Origin: a virus
Direction: 5' to 3' (one strand)
DNA: 64,000 nucleotides
Virus record (IMG/VR): IMGVR_UViG_3300034122_001663
Coordinates: 1-64,000 of that record
Within the stretch, counting starts at the first letter, position 1. Every line of letters starts with the position of its first letter. Below are positions 22,417 to 30,242 of this stretch, piece by piece. The translations under genes and the position numbers were made by a program. The notes under the pieces were generated by a model. It saw nothing but the letters and a program-made list of their open reading frames with translations. It did no database searches and had not been told where the DNA came from.

Positions 22417-22903
22417 GTTATTTGATTCCTGGGTTGACAATCTCGATGCGTCAACTCAGGAAACATTTTGCTCTTTTGCTAGCAACAACTATTCCGTAGT
22501 CGAAGTCTACTTGTATGCCCGGTTCCTACGGTATACAGGTAGCATTACTGCGTGTGAGCTTTGGGTCCAAAACAATTACCCTAAGGCCGATCATCGTCAA
22601 AAACTTCTGTATGAAATTGACGAGATGCAGGAGGATGTTCGCAAACTCCGTGAAGATGTTGAGAACGGCAATGTTAAACGTGATGCAGGCGTTGCCCGCA
22701 TTGCGTCAATGCAAAAAGAAATCCGTGGTCACATCGAACAAATTGACCGATTCACTGGCATGAAAGATCGCAAAGGTCTGTTAATGGCTGGTGCCGATCG
22801 TGCCATTCGTGAACTCCTATCCGTCTTCAAGGATGATCCCATCGAGATCCCCCTGGAAGAAGCGACCATGAGTGTGTGGGCAAAAATGCAACTTGACGAA
22901 TAA
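22286..22903 (+). CDS. Putative terminase small subunit, 205 aa
   Basis: This lies immediately upstream of the terminase region. After residue 35 it has GRPNELIDIELFDSWVDNLD, an HTH-like entry seen in small terminases, then LYEIDEMQEDVRKLREDVEN, a long coiled coil that could drive oligomerisation. The start is uncertain: GTG at 22286 has GGAG seven bases upstream, but residues 1-35 overprint the previous gene. A +1 frameshift from 22168 is an alternative. Confidence 0.55.
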   Translation: MNKNVKPSVRAQKNNVALPNKASSSSNATKSGITGRPNELIDIELFDSWVDNLDASTQETFCSFASNNYSVVEVYLYARFLRYTGSITACELWVQNNYPKADHRQKLLYEIDEMQEDVRKLREDVENGNVKRDAGVARIASMQKEIRGHIEQIDRFTGMKDRKGLLMAGADRAIRELLSVFKDDPIEIPLEEATMSVWAKMQLDE

Positions 22904-22957
22904 CTGCCTTAAAATATTAAAGTGCAATACAACATTGTTAACAGATAACTGATTTAA

Positions 22958-23122
22958 ATGGCTGGTAAAGTTCCTCCGCAGTTTCTTGCGCACCTTAAGA
23001 AAAAAGATGCAAAGAAAGAAGACGGCACTGAGATGTCGGACAAGGAAAAGCGTAAGGCCGCTTTAGAAAAAGCACGTAAGTATCAAAAGCAAAAGGCCAA
23101 AAAACAAGAAGACAAAAAGTAA
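22958..23122 (+). CDS. Small Lys-rich protein, 54 aa
   Basis: This starts MAGKVPPQFLAHLKKKDAKK and is almost entirely charged, ending KAKKQEDKK. The frame is clean and preceded by TTAAAATATTAAAG. Homologous small basic proteins are frequent next to phage terminases, with no assigned role. Confidence 0.65.
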   Translation: MAGKVPPQFLAHLKKKDAKKEDGTEMSDKEKRKAALEKARKYQKQKAKKQEDKK

Positions 23123-23154
23123 GGTAGTATTCAGTAATACTCTGAATTACTGCT

Positions 23155-24684
23155 GTGCCAAGCTATACGCATCTTGCTTACCGCCGCAATGCTCAAGCCG
23201 CCGCACGCAGACAGCAAATACGCAAGCCACGTAACGCAGAAGCACTGAAGAAAGCCCAGGAAGATTTTGGCTTCTTCTGTGAATACGTAGCAGATAAACC
23301 ACCGGCTGCTCATCACCTCAACTGGCATCGACACTTCGTCACAGAGGAGGACAGCAGTTGCCTCATTAAGATCGCTGGTCCCAATGTGGATCTCCTGGCG
23401 CCCAGGGGTTCTGCCAAGTCCACAGTGTTGGGTCTGCTTACGGCGTGGGCCATTGGCATCCATACGCACGCAGGGTTGCCACTGCAGATTCTGTATCTGT
23501 CCTACACCGTTGACATCGCTCGTTCCAAATCTTCCACCATTAAACGCATCATTGAAAGCAAACGATACCAAGAAGTTTTCCCTAAAGTTCGCCTTCTGAA
23601 GAACGCCACCAGTAATGAGTACTGGTCAATTGATCACAAGTTTGCTGGCATTGACGTAACAGGCGACGAACAGTTTACGCTTTGCGCAGCAGGCCTCAAG
23701 GGTTCGGTGACTTCCAAGCGTTCGCACTTGGTCATGATTGATGACGCCATCAAGTCAGCCGCAGATATTGCCAACCCTGACATCAGGAAACAGATGCAGG
23801 ACAACTGGAATGCTGTGATTGCACCCACCATGTTTGAAGGTGCACGAGCAATCTGCCTTGGTACTCGCTTCAGACACGATGACATTCACTCCACAACATT
23901 TAATGAACAAAACAACTGGCAACAGATTATCCTTTCAGCAATTCAAAACAATCCCATTTCCGGCGAAGAGGAATCGTATTGGCCAGACATGTGGTCATTG
24001 GATTACCTGAAGGAGAAAAAACGGCAGGCACCAATTGCTTTCTCGTTCCAGTACATGAATCAAGTCATCCGGCAGAACGAACTTTCGCTGGCTCCGGAGT
24101 TAATTGTAAAAGCGGAAATTGCAACGGAGTTTGACGCCCTTGGGGTTGGGGTTGACCTCTCCGCTGGCACTAAAGAGAAAAACGATTACACAGTTATGAT
24201 TCTCGGTGGTCGCATTGGCGACCGCATTCATATCATTGATTACCGACGTATTCGCGTCATGGGTAACCTTGAAAAACTTGATGCCCTCAAGGAGTTGTTG
24301 AATGATTGGTCAGTGATTGCCAAAGACGAACAAAGCGGTTTGTATTACCCCAGCTATTCAACGTGTGATATTTGGAGTGAGGCCGTACAGTATCAGGCTT
24401 CTCTGGAGGCAGACTTCAAGCGTGTTTGCTTGAACAATGAAGGCCTCTACAATTTAATTTGGCATCCCGTCAAAGGTTTCAGGGCAGATAAGTTGGCTCG
24501 TTTCCGTGGCATTATGGGAATGTTTGAGGACCGCAAGATCATCTTCAATCGTTTTCGTAACTTCACCAATATGTTTGAAGAGCTTACCAACTTTGGCGTA
24601 AGTAGTCACGACGATTGTATTGATGCATTAGTATGGTTAGTAACAGGCCTTGCCCGAAAAGGTCAGTTACATCTTGATTATTGA
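23155..24684 (+). CDS. terL: Terminase large subunit
   Basis: This is the ATPase and nuclease that packages DNA into the prohead. The Walker A motif is APRGSAKST (residues 82-90) and the Walker B motif is HLVMIDDA (191-198). The RNase H-like nuclease has GVGVDLSAG near residue 320 and SHDDCIDAL near 483. Length (509 aa) is normal. The start is a GTG at 23155. The last 19 codons plus stop exist a second time, synonymously recoded, at 25144-25203 beyond the HNH gene, so the current 3' end is probably not the original DNA. Confidence 0.95.
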   Translation: MPSYTHLAYRRNAQAAARRQQIRKPRNAEALKKAQEDFGFFCEYVADKPPAAHHLNWHRHFVTEEDSSCLIKIAGPNVDLLAPRGSAKSTVLGLLTAWAIGIHTHAGLPLQILYLSYTVDIARSKSSTIKRIIESKRYQEVFPKVRLLKNATSNEYWSIDHKFAGIDVTGDEQFTLCAAGLKGSVTSKRSHLVMIDDAIKSAADIANPDIRKQMQDNWNAVIAPTMFEGARAICLGTRFRHDDIHSTTFNEQNNWQQIILSAIQNNPISGEEESYWPDMWSLDYLKEKKRQAPIAFSFQYMNQVIRQNELSLAPELIVKAEIATEFDALGVGVDLSAGTKEKNDYTVMILGGRIGDRIHIIDYRRIRVMGNLEKLDALKELLNDWSVIAKDEQSGLYYPSYSTCDIWSEAVQYQASLEADFKRVCLNNEGLYNLIWHPVKGFRADKLARFRGIMGMFEDRKIIFNRFRNFTNMFEELTNFGVSSHDDCIDALVWLVTGLARKGQLHLDY

Positions 24685-24686
24685 AA

Positions 24687-25142
24687 ATGGAACGAACAAA
24701 CCCAGAAACAGGCGAGCCTTGGAAGTATGGCGAAGTTGGTCCAGATGGCCGGATATTTCTTGCCTATAGAAGAAAATCACGCATAAATAAAGATGGTACA
24801 TATCAAATGAATTGGCTGTCCCCAGAGTCATGGGAAAAGCGCAAAGAATACTACAAAAAAAGTGTAAGAGAAAACCATAGCAAAAACATAAAAATTATTC
24901 ATGAAGAAAAACTAAAACAAGGTTGCGCTTGCTGTGGTTACAAAGAAAGTGCTTATGCCCTCGACTTTGATCATCTTGATCCAAGCTCTAAAGTTGAAGG
25001 TGTTTCAAGAATGTCGTCTAGAAACATTGAAACAATAAAAGAAGAAATTTTAAAATGCCAAGTTTTATGCGCCAACTGTCATCGCATCAAAACGCATGAT
25101 ATAGAAGCTTTCAATAAGCTCTGTATTAAACACAATCTTTAA
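24687..25142 (+). CDS. Free-standing HNH endonuclease, 151 aa
   Basis: The N-terminal part has ERTNPETGEPWKYGEVGPDG and SPESWEKRKEYYKKS. The HNH core contains CACCGYKE, LDFDHLDPSSK and CQVLCANCHRIKTHD, that is two Cys pairs, the catalytic DH, and a terminal N-x-H. It is inserted exactly between two copies of the terL 3' end: the start is three bases after the terL stop, and the stop is one base before the orphan copy. It is closely related to the gene at 31532. Homing behaviour is inferred. Confidence 0.9.
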   Translation: MERTNPETGEPWKYGEVGPDGRIFLAYRRKSRINKDGTYQMNWLSPESWEKRKEYYKKSVRENHSKNIKIIHEEKLKQGCACCGYKESAYALDFDHLDPSSKVEGVSRMSSRNIETIKEEILKCQVLCANCHRIKTHDIEAFNKLCIKHNL

Positions 25143-25143
25143 C

Positions 25144-25203
25144 GCTCTCGTCTGGCTCGTTACCGGATTAGCAAGAAAAGGACAGCTTCACCTCGATTAC
25201 TGA
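25144..25203 (+). pseudogene. Orphan second copy of the terL C-terminal codons
   Basis: This encodes ALVWLVTGLARKGQLHLDY and stop, identical in all 19 residues to the end of the terminase, but it differs from 24625-24684 at 19 of 60 bases, all silent. It has no start codon and follows the HNH stop by one base. It is best explained as the original terL terminus, displaced by the HNH cassette. Confidence 0.9.
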
Positions 25204-25232
25204 CTCTTAGAATATTAAAAAACCTTGGATTC

Positions 25233-25505
25233 GTGGGACCAGAGTATTTAGCTATTGCTCTTACGGCAGTGATCTCAGCTGCGACAGGTGGCTCCTGGGT
25301 AATGAGTAAGCTTATGAGTCGCCTGGGCGAAAGAATTAATTCACAAAACCGAAGGGTGGACCTCTTGGAAGACCAGGTCAACCGCATGCCACTGGACTAC
25401 GTGCTCAAGGTGGACTTCTTAAGGGAAATTCAAGAAATGCACAACAATTTTCGCGAGATCAATAATAAGCTTGATAAACTGATGGAAAAGCTTTTGACCA
25501 AATGA
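25233..25505 (+). CDS. Small membrane-anchored coiled-coil protein, 90 aa
   Basis: A GTG start gives (V/M)GPEYLAIALTAVISAATGG, one N-terminal membrane helix (residues 5-25). A helical coiled coil follows (DLLEDQVNRMPLDYVLKVDF, ...NNKLDKLMEKLL). Proteins of this shape occur in many phages as possible lysis or envelope-associated factors, without proof. The stop overlaps the next ATG. Confidence 0.7.
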   Translation: MGPEYLAIALTAVISAATGGSWVMSKLMSRLGERINSQNRRVDLLEDQVNRMPLDYVLKVDFLREIQEMHNNFREINNKLDKLMEKLLTK

Positions 25506-25684
25506 GCTACATTCTTGAAGTACAAGAGGACGAAAACGGAGATCAATACATTATTTTGCCCGACGAAGTGATCGAAGAGTTGGGTTGGCAAGAAGGCGAT
25601 GTTTTAAATTGGGATGTACGCGGCGAAGGTATCGTAATTTCCAAGGTAAATGACGCTTCAGGTTACGAAGTTTTAGAGGACTAG
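25502..25684 (+). CDS. AbrB/MazE-like small protein, 60 aa
   Basis: The core IILPDEVIEELGWQEGDVLN followed by WDVRGEGIVISKV fits the AbrB/SpoVT swapped-hairpin DNA-binding fold, with L-P-x-E-V, G-W-x-x-G-D and a closing strand. Such proteins are transcription regulators or antitoxins. No toxin partner is visible, so a phage regulator is more likely. It overlaps the 90-aa gene by four bases. Confidence 0.75.
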   Translation: MSYILEVQEDENGDQYIILPDEVIEELGWQEGDVLNWDVRGEGIVISKVNDASGYEVLED

Positions 25685-25708
25685 AATAAGGGAAAACCAG
25701 ATAGTCAC

Positions 25709-26032
25709 ATGTATTACGGCGGAGAATCTAACGTCCCTGGGGCCCCCGGTAATTTACTTGCTGGTAACCCAAGTTTTGATATTAGGCGTACACCAGGTGC
25801 GTTGGGTGGTAGGTCGGGTGAACAACTGCGTCGTTTATATGAAGGCGGTACACAACAAAATCAACAACTCAACGACGAGCTAATGAGACGCGGCATCAAG
25901 CCCGGAGCTGGCCCTCAGCTCCCTATGGCGTTTGGTTCCAGCAATTTACCTGGCGCTATCGGTAATATCCAGGGGATGGTCGACGCTTATCAGCTCGGCC
26001 AAGCTGGGTTTAATTCCAAATTTGTTTCGTGA
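25709..26032 (+). CDS. Hypothetical virion-cluster protein, 107 aa
   Basis: This starts MYYGGESNVPGAPGNLLAGN and is Gly/Pro/Gln-rich and probably flexible. No domain is recognised. It lies just upstream of the portal gene. Confidence 0.65.
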   Translation: MYYGGESNVPGAPGNLLAGNPSFDIRRTPGALGGRSGEQLRRLYEGGTQQNQQLNDELMRRGIKPGAGPQLPMAFGSSNLPGAIGNIQGMVDAYQLGQAGFNSKFVS

Positions 26033-26041
26033 GGAAACGCT

Positions 26042-26188
26042 ATGAAAACTAAAAAACTTGTAAAGCAAGCGCTGCATCATCCAGAGCTTTATTCCTCTGC
26101 CGAACTGGTGTATTTTGGCAAATGGTTAGACCTTAAGAAGCAGGCAAAAGCTGCTAAGATTGAGTCAAAGAAAAAGGAAAATAGTTAA
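26042..26188 (+). CDS. Hypothetical basic protein, 48 aa
   Basis: This starts MKTKKLVKQALHHPELYSSA and ends in a Lys-rich helix (AAKIESKKKENS). The pattern H-H-P-x-L-Y-S-x-A-E-L-x-Y is a short conserved-looking motif. The stop overlaps the portal ATG (TAATG), so the two are probably coupled. Confidence 0.65.
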   Translation: MKTKKLVKQALHHPELYSSAELVYFGKWLDLKKQAKAAKIESKKKENS

Positions 26189-28560
26189 TGGCCGTCGACG
26201 CTAAGTCTAGACTCAAGGAAATTATTGACTCGTATCTTGAAAAAGACGGCGGGTCAATGATTGACACTGGCGTCGTAGCTTCACACCTAGCGCAGATGAA
26301 ATTATTCGGCATCCGCCAGGGTGTCGAGTTTTTTCCTGTGCAGGATAACTTTGGCAATCAGCGCAAAGACTTTATTGATCGTGTAATTAAATACAACTCT
26401 CTCGACATCCGCTTCGATTCGATCTGGGATTATTCACTTTGTGATGGACAAGGTCTTTTTTACATTCGTCCAACTCAGAATAACTATCGTCTTTACTACT
26501 TTCGTAAGCATGAATATCGTAGCTATTACAACATTGATGGCGAGCTTGATGAAGTTGTAATCATCTACAGCTACAAGGTCAAGAACGGGTTTGGTTACCA
26601 GCAGGACATCGATTCCGCAAGTTTAAGTGGTCCGGCCACCATGGGGCAGGGCGGTGCAAAGCGTTACATTCGCCTTTCAATCAAACGCAAAACGATTGAA
26701 GAAACACACTCGGAAGGCGAGCTGTCGTTTGATAGCAACTACCAAGCAAATTTCGGTAGAACAAAAACGTTCATAAATACGCTGGGCTTTATTCCTTGCG
26801 TAGAAATTTTCCATAACGTCAAAGGTTTCTCTACTGAAGGTGTTGGTGAATTTGAAGCGTTAGCCAATCACATCTGCACGCATGATGAAATGGTTCGCAC
26901 CATGCGTAAGAACGTGCAGTTCTTTGGTAACCCTACGCTTCTTTCATCTAGGCCTAAGACTGACTTGATGGAGGCCGGTGGCGAGAACGTTGTCCAGCGT
27001 CCTTCTATCGCAGCCAACTCTGGGTTTAGTGGCCCCAGTGGACTGAGTCAATCCCGCTTCAAGGCTGATCCCATTCACCGTGGTGTTGACGGACAGATCC
27101 GAGTTCCACGCGTCATTGCAAACCTGGAACCAAACGACCGTGTTGGTTACATTGTTCCTGATGCCATCACTGGCGACCAGAATTCTTTCGCACGTCAGTA
27201 CCGAGAAGAAATTCGCACTGCCCTGGGCGGCGTTGACGAACTGTCAATTTCTGCAGGCGTGACTGCAACTGAGTACAAGTCATTGTTTGGTCGTGTTTCT
27301 GCCACGTCCAAGAAAAAGGCAATTGCTATTTACACTTACGGCATTTGCCGTTGTTTTGAGCTAATTATCTACCAAGAAGAACGTCTGTTCAAAGAAACGC
27401 TTGCCGCTGCTGCAGGATTAGAAAAACCCCTGGATCTTCCAGAGGAATCTAGTGCGGAAGACTTGGCAGCGTACAACGATGCCATGAGTGCATTTGATGA
27501 TCAGGTCAAGCAGTTGATGATGGCTTGCCTTCAAACGCAGCAGATCCCGCCCGGTGTTTCTGGTTTAATTCCAGATGGCGATGTGACCATGCAGTGGCGT
27601 TGGCTTGGCCCTGTGTATGAGGATTCCACTCAAGACATACTGAACAACTCCATCGTGGTGCGCAACTTACAAGAGTTAGGTGTTGATAGCATTGAGGCAC
27701 TGAAATACCTCTTCCCGTCCAAGACGGATGAGGAACGGGCCGAGATGTTATCTGGGTTTCCGTTCAGAATGGTGAATGAATTGCAGGGTGCATACTCTCA
27801 ATTTGCTCGCCTTGTGGGGGGAATGATGCAAACTCCCCATCCGCAATCACCGGACTTACCGATGGCTGCGGACCCGCGATTAGATTTAACACCCTATCTA
27901 TATCGCACTTTAGAAGCTTTACAAAAGGAGATGAGTTATGCAGGACGCTACCGTCCAATCGATCCCACAGACGAGCCAAGCACCAGCGGCCGTCGCGCCG
28001 AGCAGCTACGTGGTGGCAGCACCGCAAGCAGCTCCGGCCAGTTACCAGGCTCCGGCTCCGGTGGCGTATCAGGTGGGTACCAGTTACCCCCAAGCGGTAC
28101 CTCAGGCAGCCCCCAGCTACCAATCCAGCCCTACTCAGTACGCCCCCCAATCCCAACCGGCGGTGGACTCGGCGGGGAATCCCTGGGAATCGGCGTTCAA
28201 CAAGGTGGTGAATCTGCTGAGCGCACCAGTCCAATCCCCGTTCCAGGGTCAACCATCGCCGCCGACGACGGCGTATACCCCGGCCAATTACGGACAGTAC
28301 AGCAGCCAAGCTACGCAACAATCGGCTCCGCAGACTTGGTCTCCCAACCAGGCATACTCGCCCAGCTATTCCCCAACCTCCTCCAATCAATCCTTGCAGG
28401 AGGCGGCAATTCAAATGGCGGACCTCCTGGGAATGAGCCAGGACAGTCGGTACGTGATGGACGCGTTCGGGATCGAAGCTCCGGCAGTGCTGAACAACTA
28501 CGCTCTAAACCTGGAGCAAATGCTGGACAGCGCCGTCGCGTGGGGAAACCGCGCAGCTGA
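26188..28560 (+). CDS. Portal protein, 790-codon frame
   Basis: This forms the dodecameric DNA channel of the head. The first about 580 residues have portal character: an N-terminal alpha/beta region (SLDIRFDSIWDYSLCDGQGL), CVEIFHNVKGFSTEGVGEFE with a long helix after it, and GGVDELSISAGVTATEYKSL. The usual portal length is 500-600. The final 207 residues are Gly/Ser/Pro/Gln-rich and lie in a second frame over the scaffold gene, so this tail is either overprinted or simply open. It sits between terminase and capsid, as expected. Confidence 0.85.
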   Translation: MAVDAKSRLKEIIDSYLEKDGGSMIDTGVVASHLAQMKLFGIRQGVEFFPVQDNFGNQRKDFIDRVIKYNSLDIRFDSIWDYSLCDGQGLFYIRPTQNNYRLYYFRKHEYRSYYNIDGELDEVVIIYSYKVKNGFGYQQDIDSASLSGPATMGQGGAKRYIRLSIKRKTIEETHSEGELSFDSNYQANFGRTKTFINTLGFIPCVEIFHNVKGFSTEGVGEFEALANHICTHDEMVRTMRKNVQFFGNPTLLSSRPKTDLMEAGGENVVQRPSIAANSGFSGPSGLSQSRFKADPIHRGVDGQIRVPRVIANLEPNDRVGYIVPDAITGDQNSFARQYREEIRTALGGVDELSISAGVTATEYKSLFGRVSATSKKKAIAIYTYGICRCFELIIYQEERLFKETLAAAAGLEKPLDLPEESSAEDLAAYNDAMSAFDDQVKQLMMACLQTQQIPPGVSGLIPDGDVTMQWRWLGPVYEDSTQDILNNSIVVRNLQELGVDSIEALKYLFPSKTDEERAEMLSGFPFRMVNELQGAYSQFARLVGGMMQTPHPQSPDLPMAADPRLDLTPYLYRTLEALQKEMSYAGRYRPIDPTDEPSTSGRRAEQLRGGSTASSSGQLPGSGSGGVSGGYQLPPSGTSGSPQLPIQPYSVRPPIPTGGGLGGESLGIGVQQGGESAERTSPIPVPGSTIAADDGVYPGQLRTVQQPSYATIGSADLVSQPGILAQLFPNLLQSILAGGGNSNGGPPGNEPGQSVRDGRVRDRSSGSAEQLRSKPGANAGQRRRVGKPRS

Positions 28561-28924
28561 TACCATCAAGGGTTACGCTAATTTCGCTGTTAACGAGCAC
28601 CAAGAGAATCTTGCCTACAACGAGATCCTTACCAATCCCGATGTCCTGAGCGATTACACGCTTAAGTTCTTTGGTCCTGAAGGTCCGTACCCTGTGTACG
28701 AAAACGAGCAGGAACTTGAGACACGCGGTTATCCGACTCAGTCGATTGGTCAGTTCCAAGCTGGCAACTTCCCTGCTCCCCCGACAGCTGCTGCTCCGCA
28801 AGCACCTGAGAATTTCTGGGGCACTTTTGGCGAGATGATGAATCGCGATCCTCAGAATGCCTGGCGCGTCCTGAACCAAGCTCAGCCTCAGACCGTTGCA
28901 AACAAATTATTTGTAATGGAATGA
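27938..28924 (+). CDS. Putative scaffolding protein, 328 aa
   Basis: A strong AGGAG ribosome site precedes the ATG at 27938, inside the portal frame. The N-terminal 150 residues are Ala/Gln/Pro/Ser/Tyr-rich and disordered. The C-terminal half is helical and acidic (ESAFNKVVNLLSAP, LEQMLDSAVAWGNRAADT, VNEHQENLAYNEILTNPDVL). Disorder, acidity, helical C-terminus and position directly upstream of the capsid gene are typical of scaffolds. There is no sequence motif that proves it. Confidence 0.75.
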   Translation: MQDATVQSIPQTSQAPAAVAPSSYVVAAPQAAPASYQAPAPVAYQVGTSYPQAVPQAAPSYQSSPTQYAPQSQPAVDSAGNPWESAFNKVVNLLSAPVQSPFQGQPSPPTTAYTPANYGQYSSQATQQSAPQTWSPNQAYSPSYSPTSSNQSLQEAAIQMADLLGMSQDSRYVMDAFGIEAPAVLNNYALNLEQMLDSAVAWGNRAADTIKGYANFAVNEHQENLAYNEILTNPDVLSDYTLKFFGPEGPYPVYENEQELETRGYPTQSIGQFQAGNFPAPPTAAAPQAPENFWGTFGEMMNRDPQNAWRVLNQAQPQTVANKLFVME

Positions 28925-28930
28925 TTTAAT

Positions 28931-28955
28931 GCCGGTAATTAAATAAATTATCGGC
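28931..28955 (+). promoter_or_regulatory. Hairpin between scaffold and capsid genes
   Basis: GCCGGTAATT / AATTATCGGC is a 10-bp stem with one G-U pair and a 5-nt loop. It is followed by GCTAAAATTT, a -10-like element, and later by the GGAGG of the capsid gene. It may be an mRNA processing or stability element that raises capsid expression. Confidence 0.5.
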
Positions 28956-29043
28956 TGCTAAAATTTGTGTTAGATAAGACATAATCATGTCTGAATCTTT
29001 CACCTGACAACACACTTCCTGCGACACTGGAGGATAAAACAAA

Positions 29044-30207
29044 GTGTTTATTGATAACGACTTTCCAAAGATTTTAGGTGCGGAACTTTATCGTCCTCAC
29101 CCTGCGTACATCGCTGAGATGGCTGTGGAGCCCGTGGTTGTCCACGACTTCACACGTCAGCCTGGTCAAACCGTTCAGTTAGACCGCTACAAGTTCTGGG
29201 GTACCCCTGGTACTAAGGATAGCCGTGAGCGTATTGCTGACCAAACGATCGGTACCGCTAACAGCCGTAACATCACCAAAGAGAAAGTTCTGGTGGTGCT
29301 TAAGGAGTACACCGGTCCTGCGGATCCGGGCGACCCGACTCAGCCCAGCACATTCAAGATTGCTCGCGAAACTCTGGTTACCGCTCAGCGCATGCTGCTG
29401 GATACCGGCAACCTGAATATGTTCCACCAGTCGATCGGTAGCCTGACGCTGCTTGACGACTATCGCCGCTGGCGTGACCGCGTGTTCATTGATGAACTGT
29501 CCAAAGCTGAAGCCAACGGTCTTGCTTCCACAACTCAAGGCGGTTACTACTTCGCTGGTAACAAGGTCAAGGATGCTTCCGGTCGTATTTCCTACACTGG
29601 TACTGAATACACCGCTGACCTGCAGCAGTTCCAGGTGCGTACCGATCTGCTGACCGTTGTTAAGGACCTGCGCAAGCGCAACGTTCCGACCTATGCCGAT
29701 GGTCTGTATCGTTGTATTTGCGATCCCACGTTCATGATGCACCTGCGTCGTGACCCTGACTTCCGTGAGATCGCCCGTTACGCTGGTAATCCTGGTCAAG
29801 GCATGTACATGGGTAACCCCATGCTGCCTAACAACGCTAGCTTCTACCAAGGCCCCCAGGCTGGTCAAGCCTACTTCCTGGCTGGCGAACCTGTCATGCC
29901 TACTGGTGTGCAGTTTGAAGGCGTTAAGTTCTTCGAATCCACCAACTTCCCGATCAAGAGCATCAGCACTTCCTTTGACGGTGGTTCTACCTATGCCGTG
30001 AAAGAAGCCGCTCAAGGTTACTTCTTCGGTCCTCAAGCGATTGGTGTTGGCATCGGTGGTCCGAACGCTCAAGTTCTGATCAACAACAACGACGATTTCA
30101 GCCGTTTCATCATTCTTATTTGGCAACTGTACGCCGGTTTTGAAATCCTGAACAAGGACTTCGTGACCACCGCGTTCAGCTTCGTGCAAGATGACGGTAA
30201 CATCTGA
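29044..30207 (+). CDS. Major capsid protein, 387 aa
   Basis: A GTG start follows CTGGAGGATAAAACAAA. The protein begins MFIDNDFPKILGAELYRPHP and has the mixed alpha/beta composition of an HK97-fold capsid: an early long helix, VFIDELSKAEANGLASTTQG as a probable spine segment, RKRNVPTYADGLYRCICDPT, and a beta-rich C-terminus (FSRFIILIWQLYAGFEILNK). There is no maturation-protease gene nearby. The identification rests on position after scaffold, size and codon regularity. Confidence 0.85.
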   Translation: MFIDNDFPKILGAELYRPHPAYIAEMAVEPVVVHDFTRQPGQTVQLDRYKFWGTPGTKDSRERIADQTIGTANSRNITKEKVLVVLKEYTGPADPGDPTQPSTFKIARETLVTAQRMLLDTGNLNMFHQSIGSLTLLDDYRRWRDRVFIDELSKAEANGLASTTQGGYYFAGNKVKDASGRISYTGTEYTADLQQFQVRTDLLTVVKDLRKRNVPTYADGLYRCICDPTFMMHLRRDPDFREIARYAGNPGQGMYMGNPMLPNNASFYQGPQAGQAYFLAGEPVMPTGVQFEGVKFFESTNFPIKSISTSFDGGSTYAVKEAAQGYFFGPQAIGVGIGGPNAQVLINNNDDFSRFIILIWQLYAGFEILNKDFVTTAFSFVQDDGNI

Positions 30208-30242
30208 TCAATAACGTAAACAACTAACAAAAGGAAAAATAA

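Noticed and set aside
27764-28414. A 216-codon minus-strand frame in the portal/scaffold region.
   Set aside because: Very Arg/Leu-rich composition is expected from the complement of Pro/Gly/Gln codons; no start signal or operon context.
29179-30189. A 336-codon open frame on the minus strand inside the capsid gene.
   Set aside because: It is exactly antisense to a strongly supported gene, has no ribosome site, and its openness follows from the biased codon use of the capsid gene.
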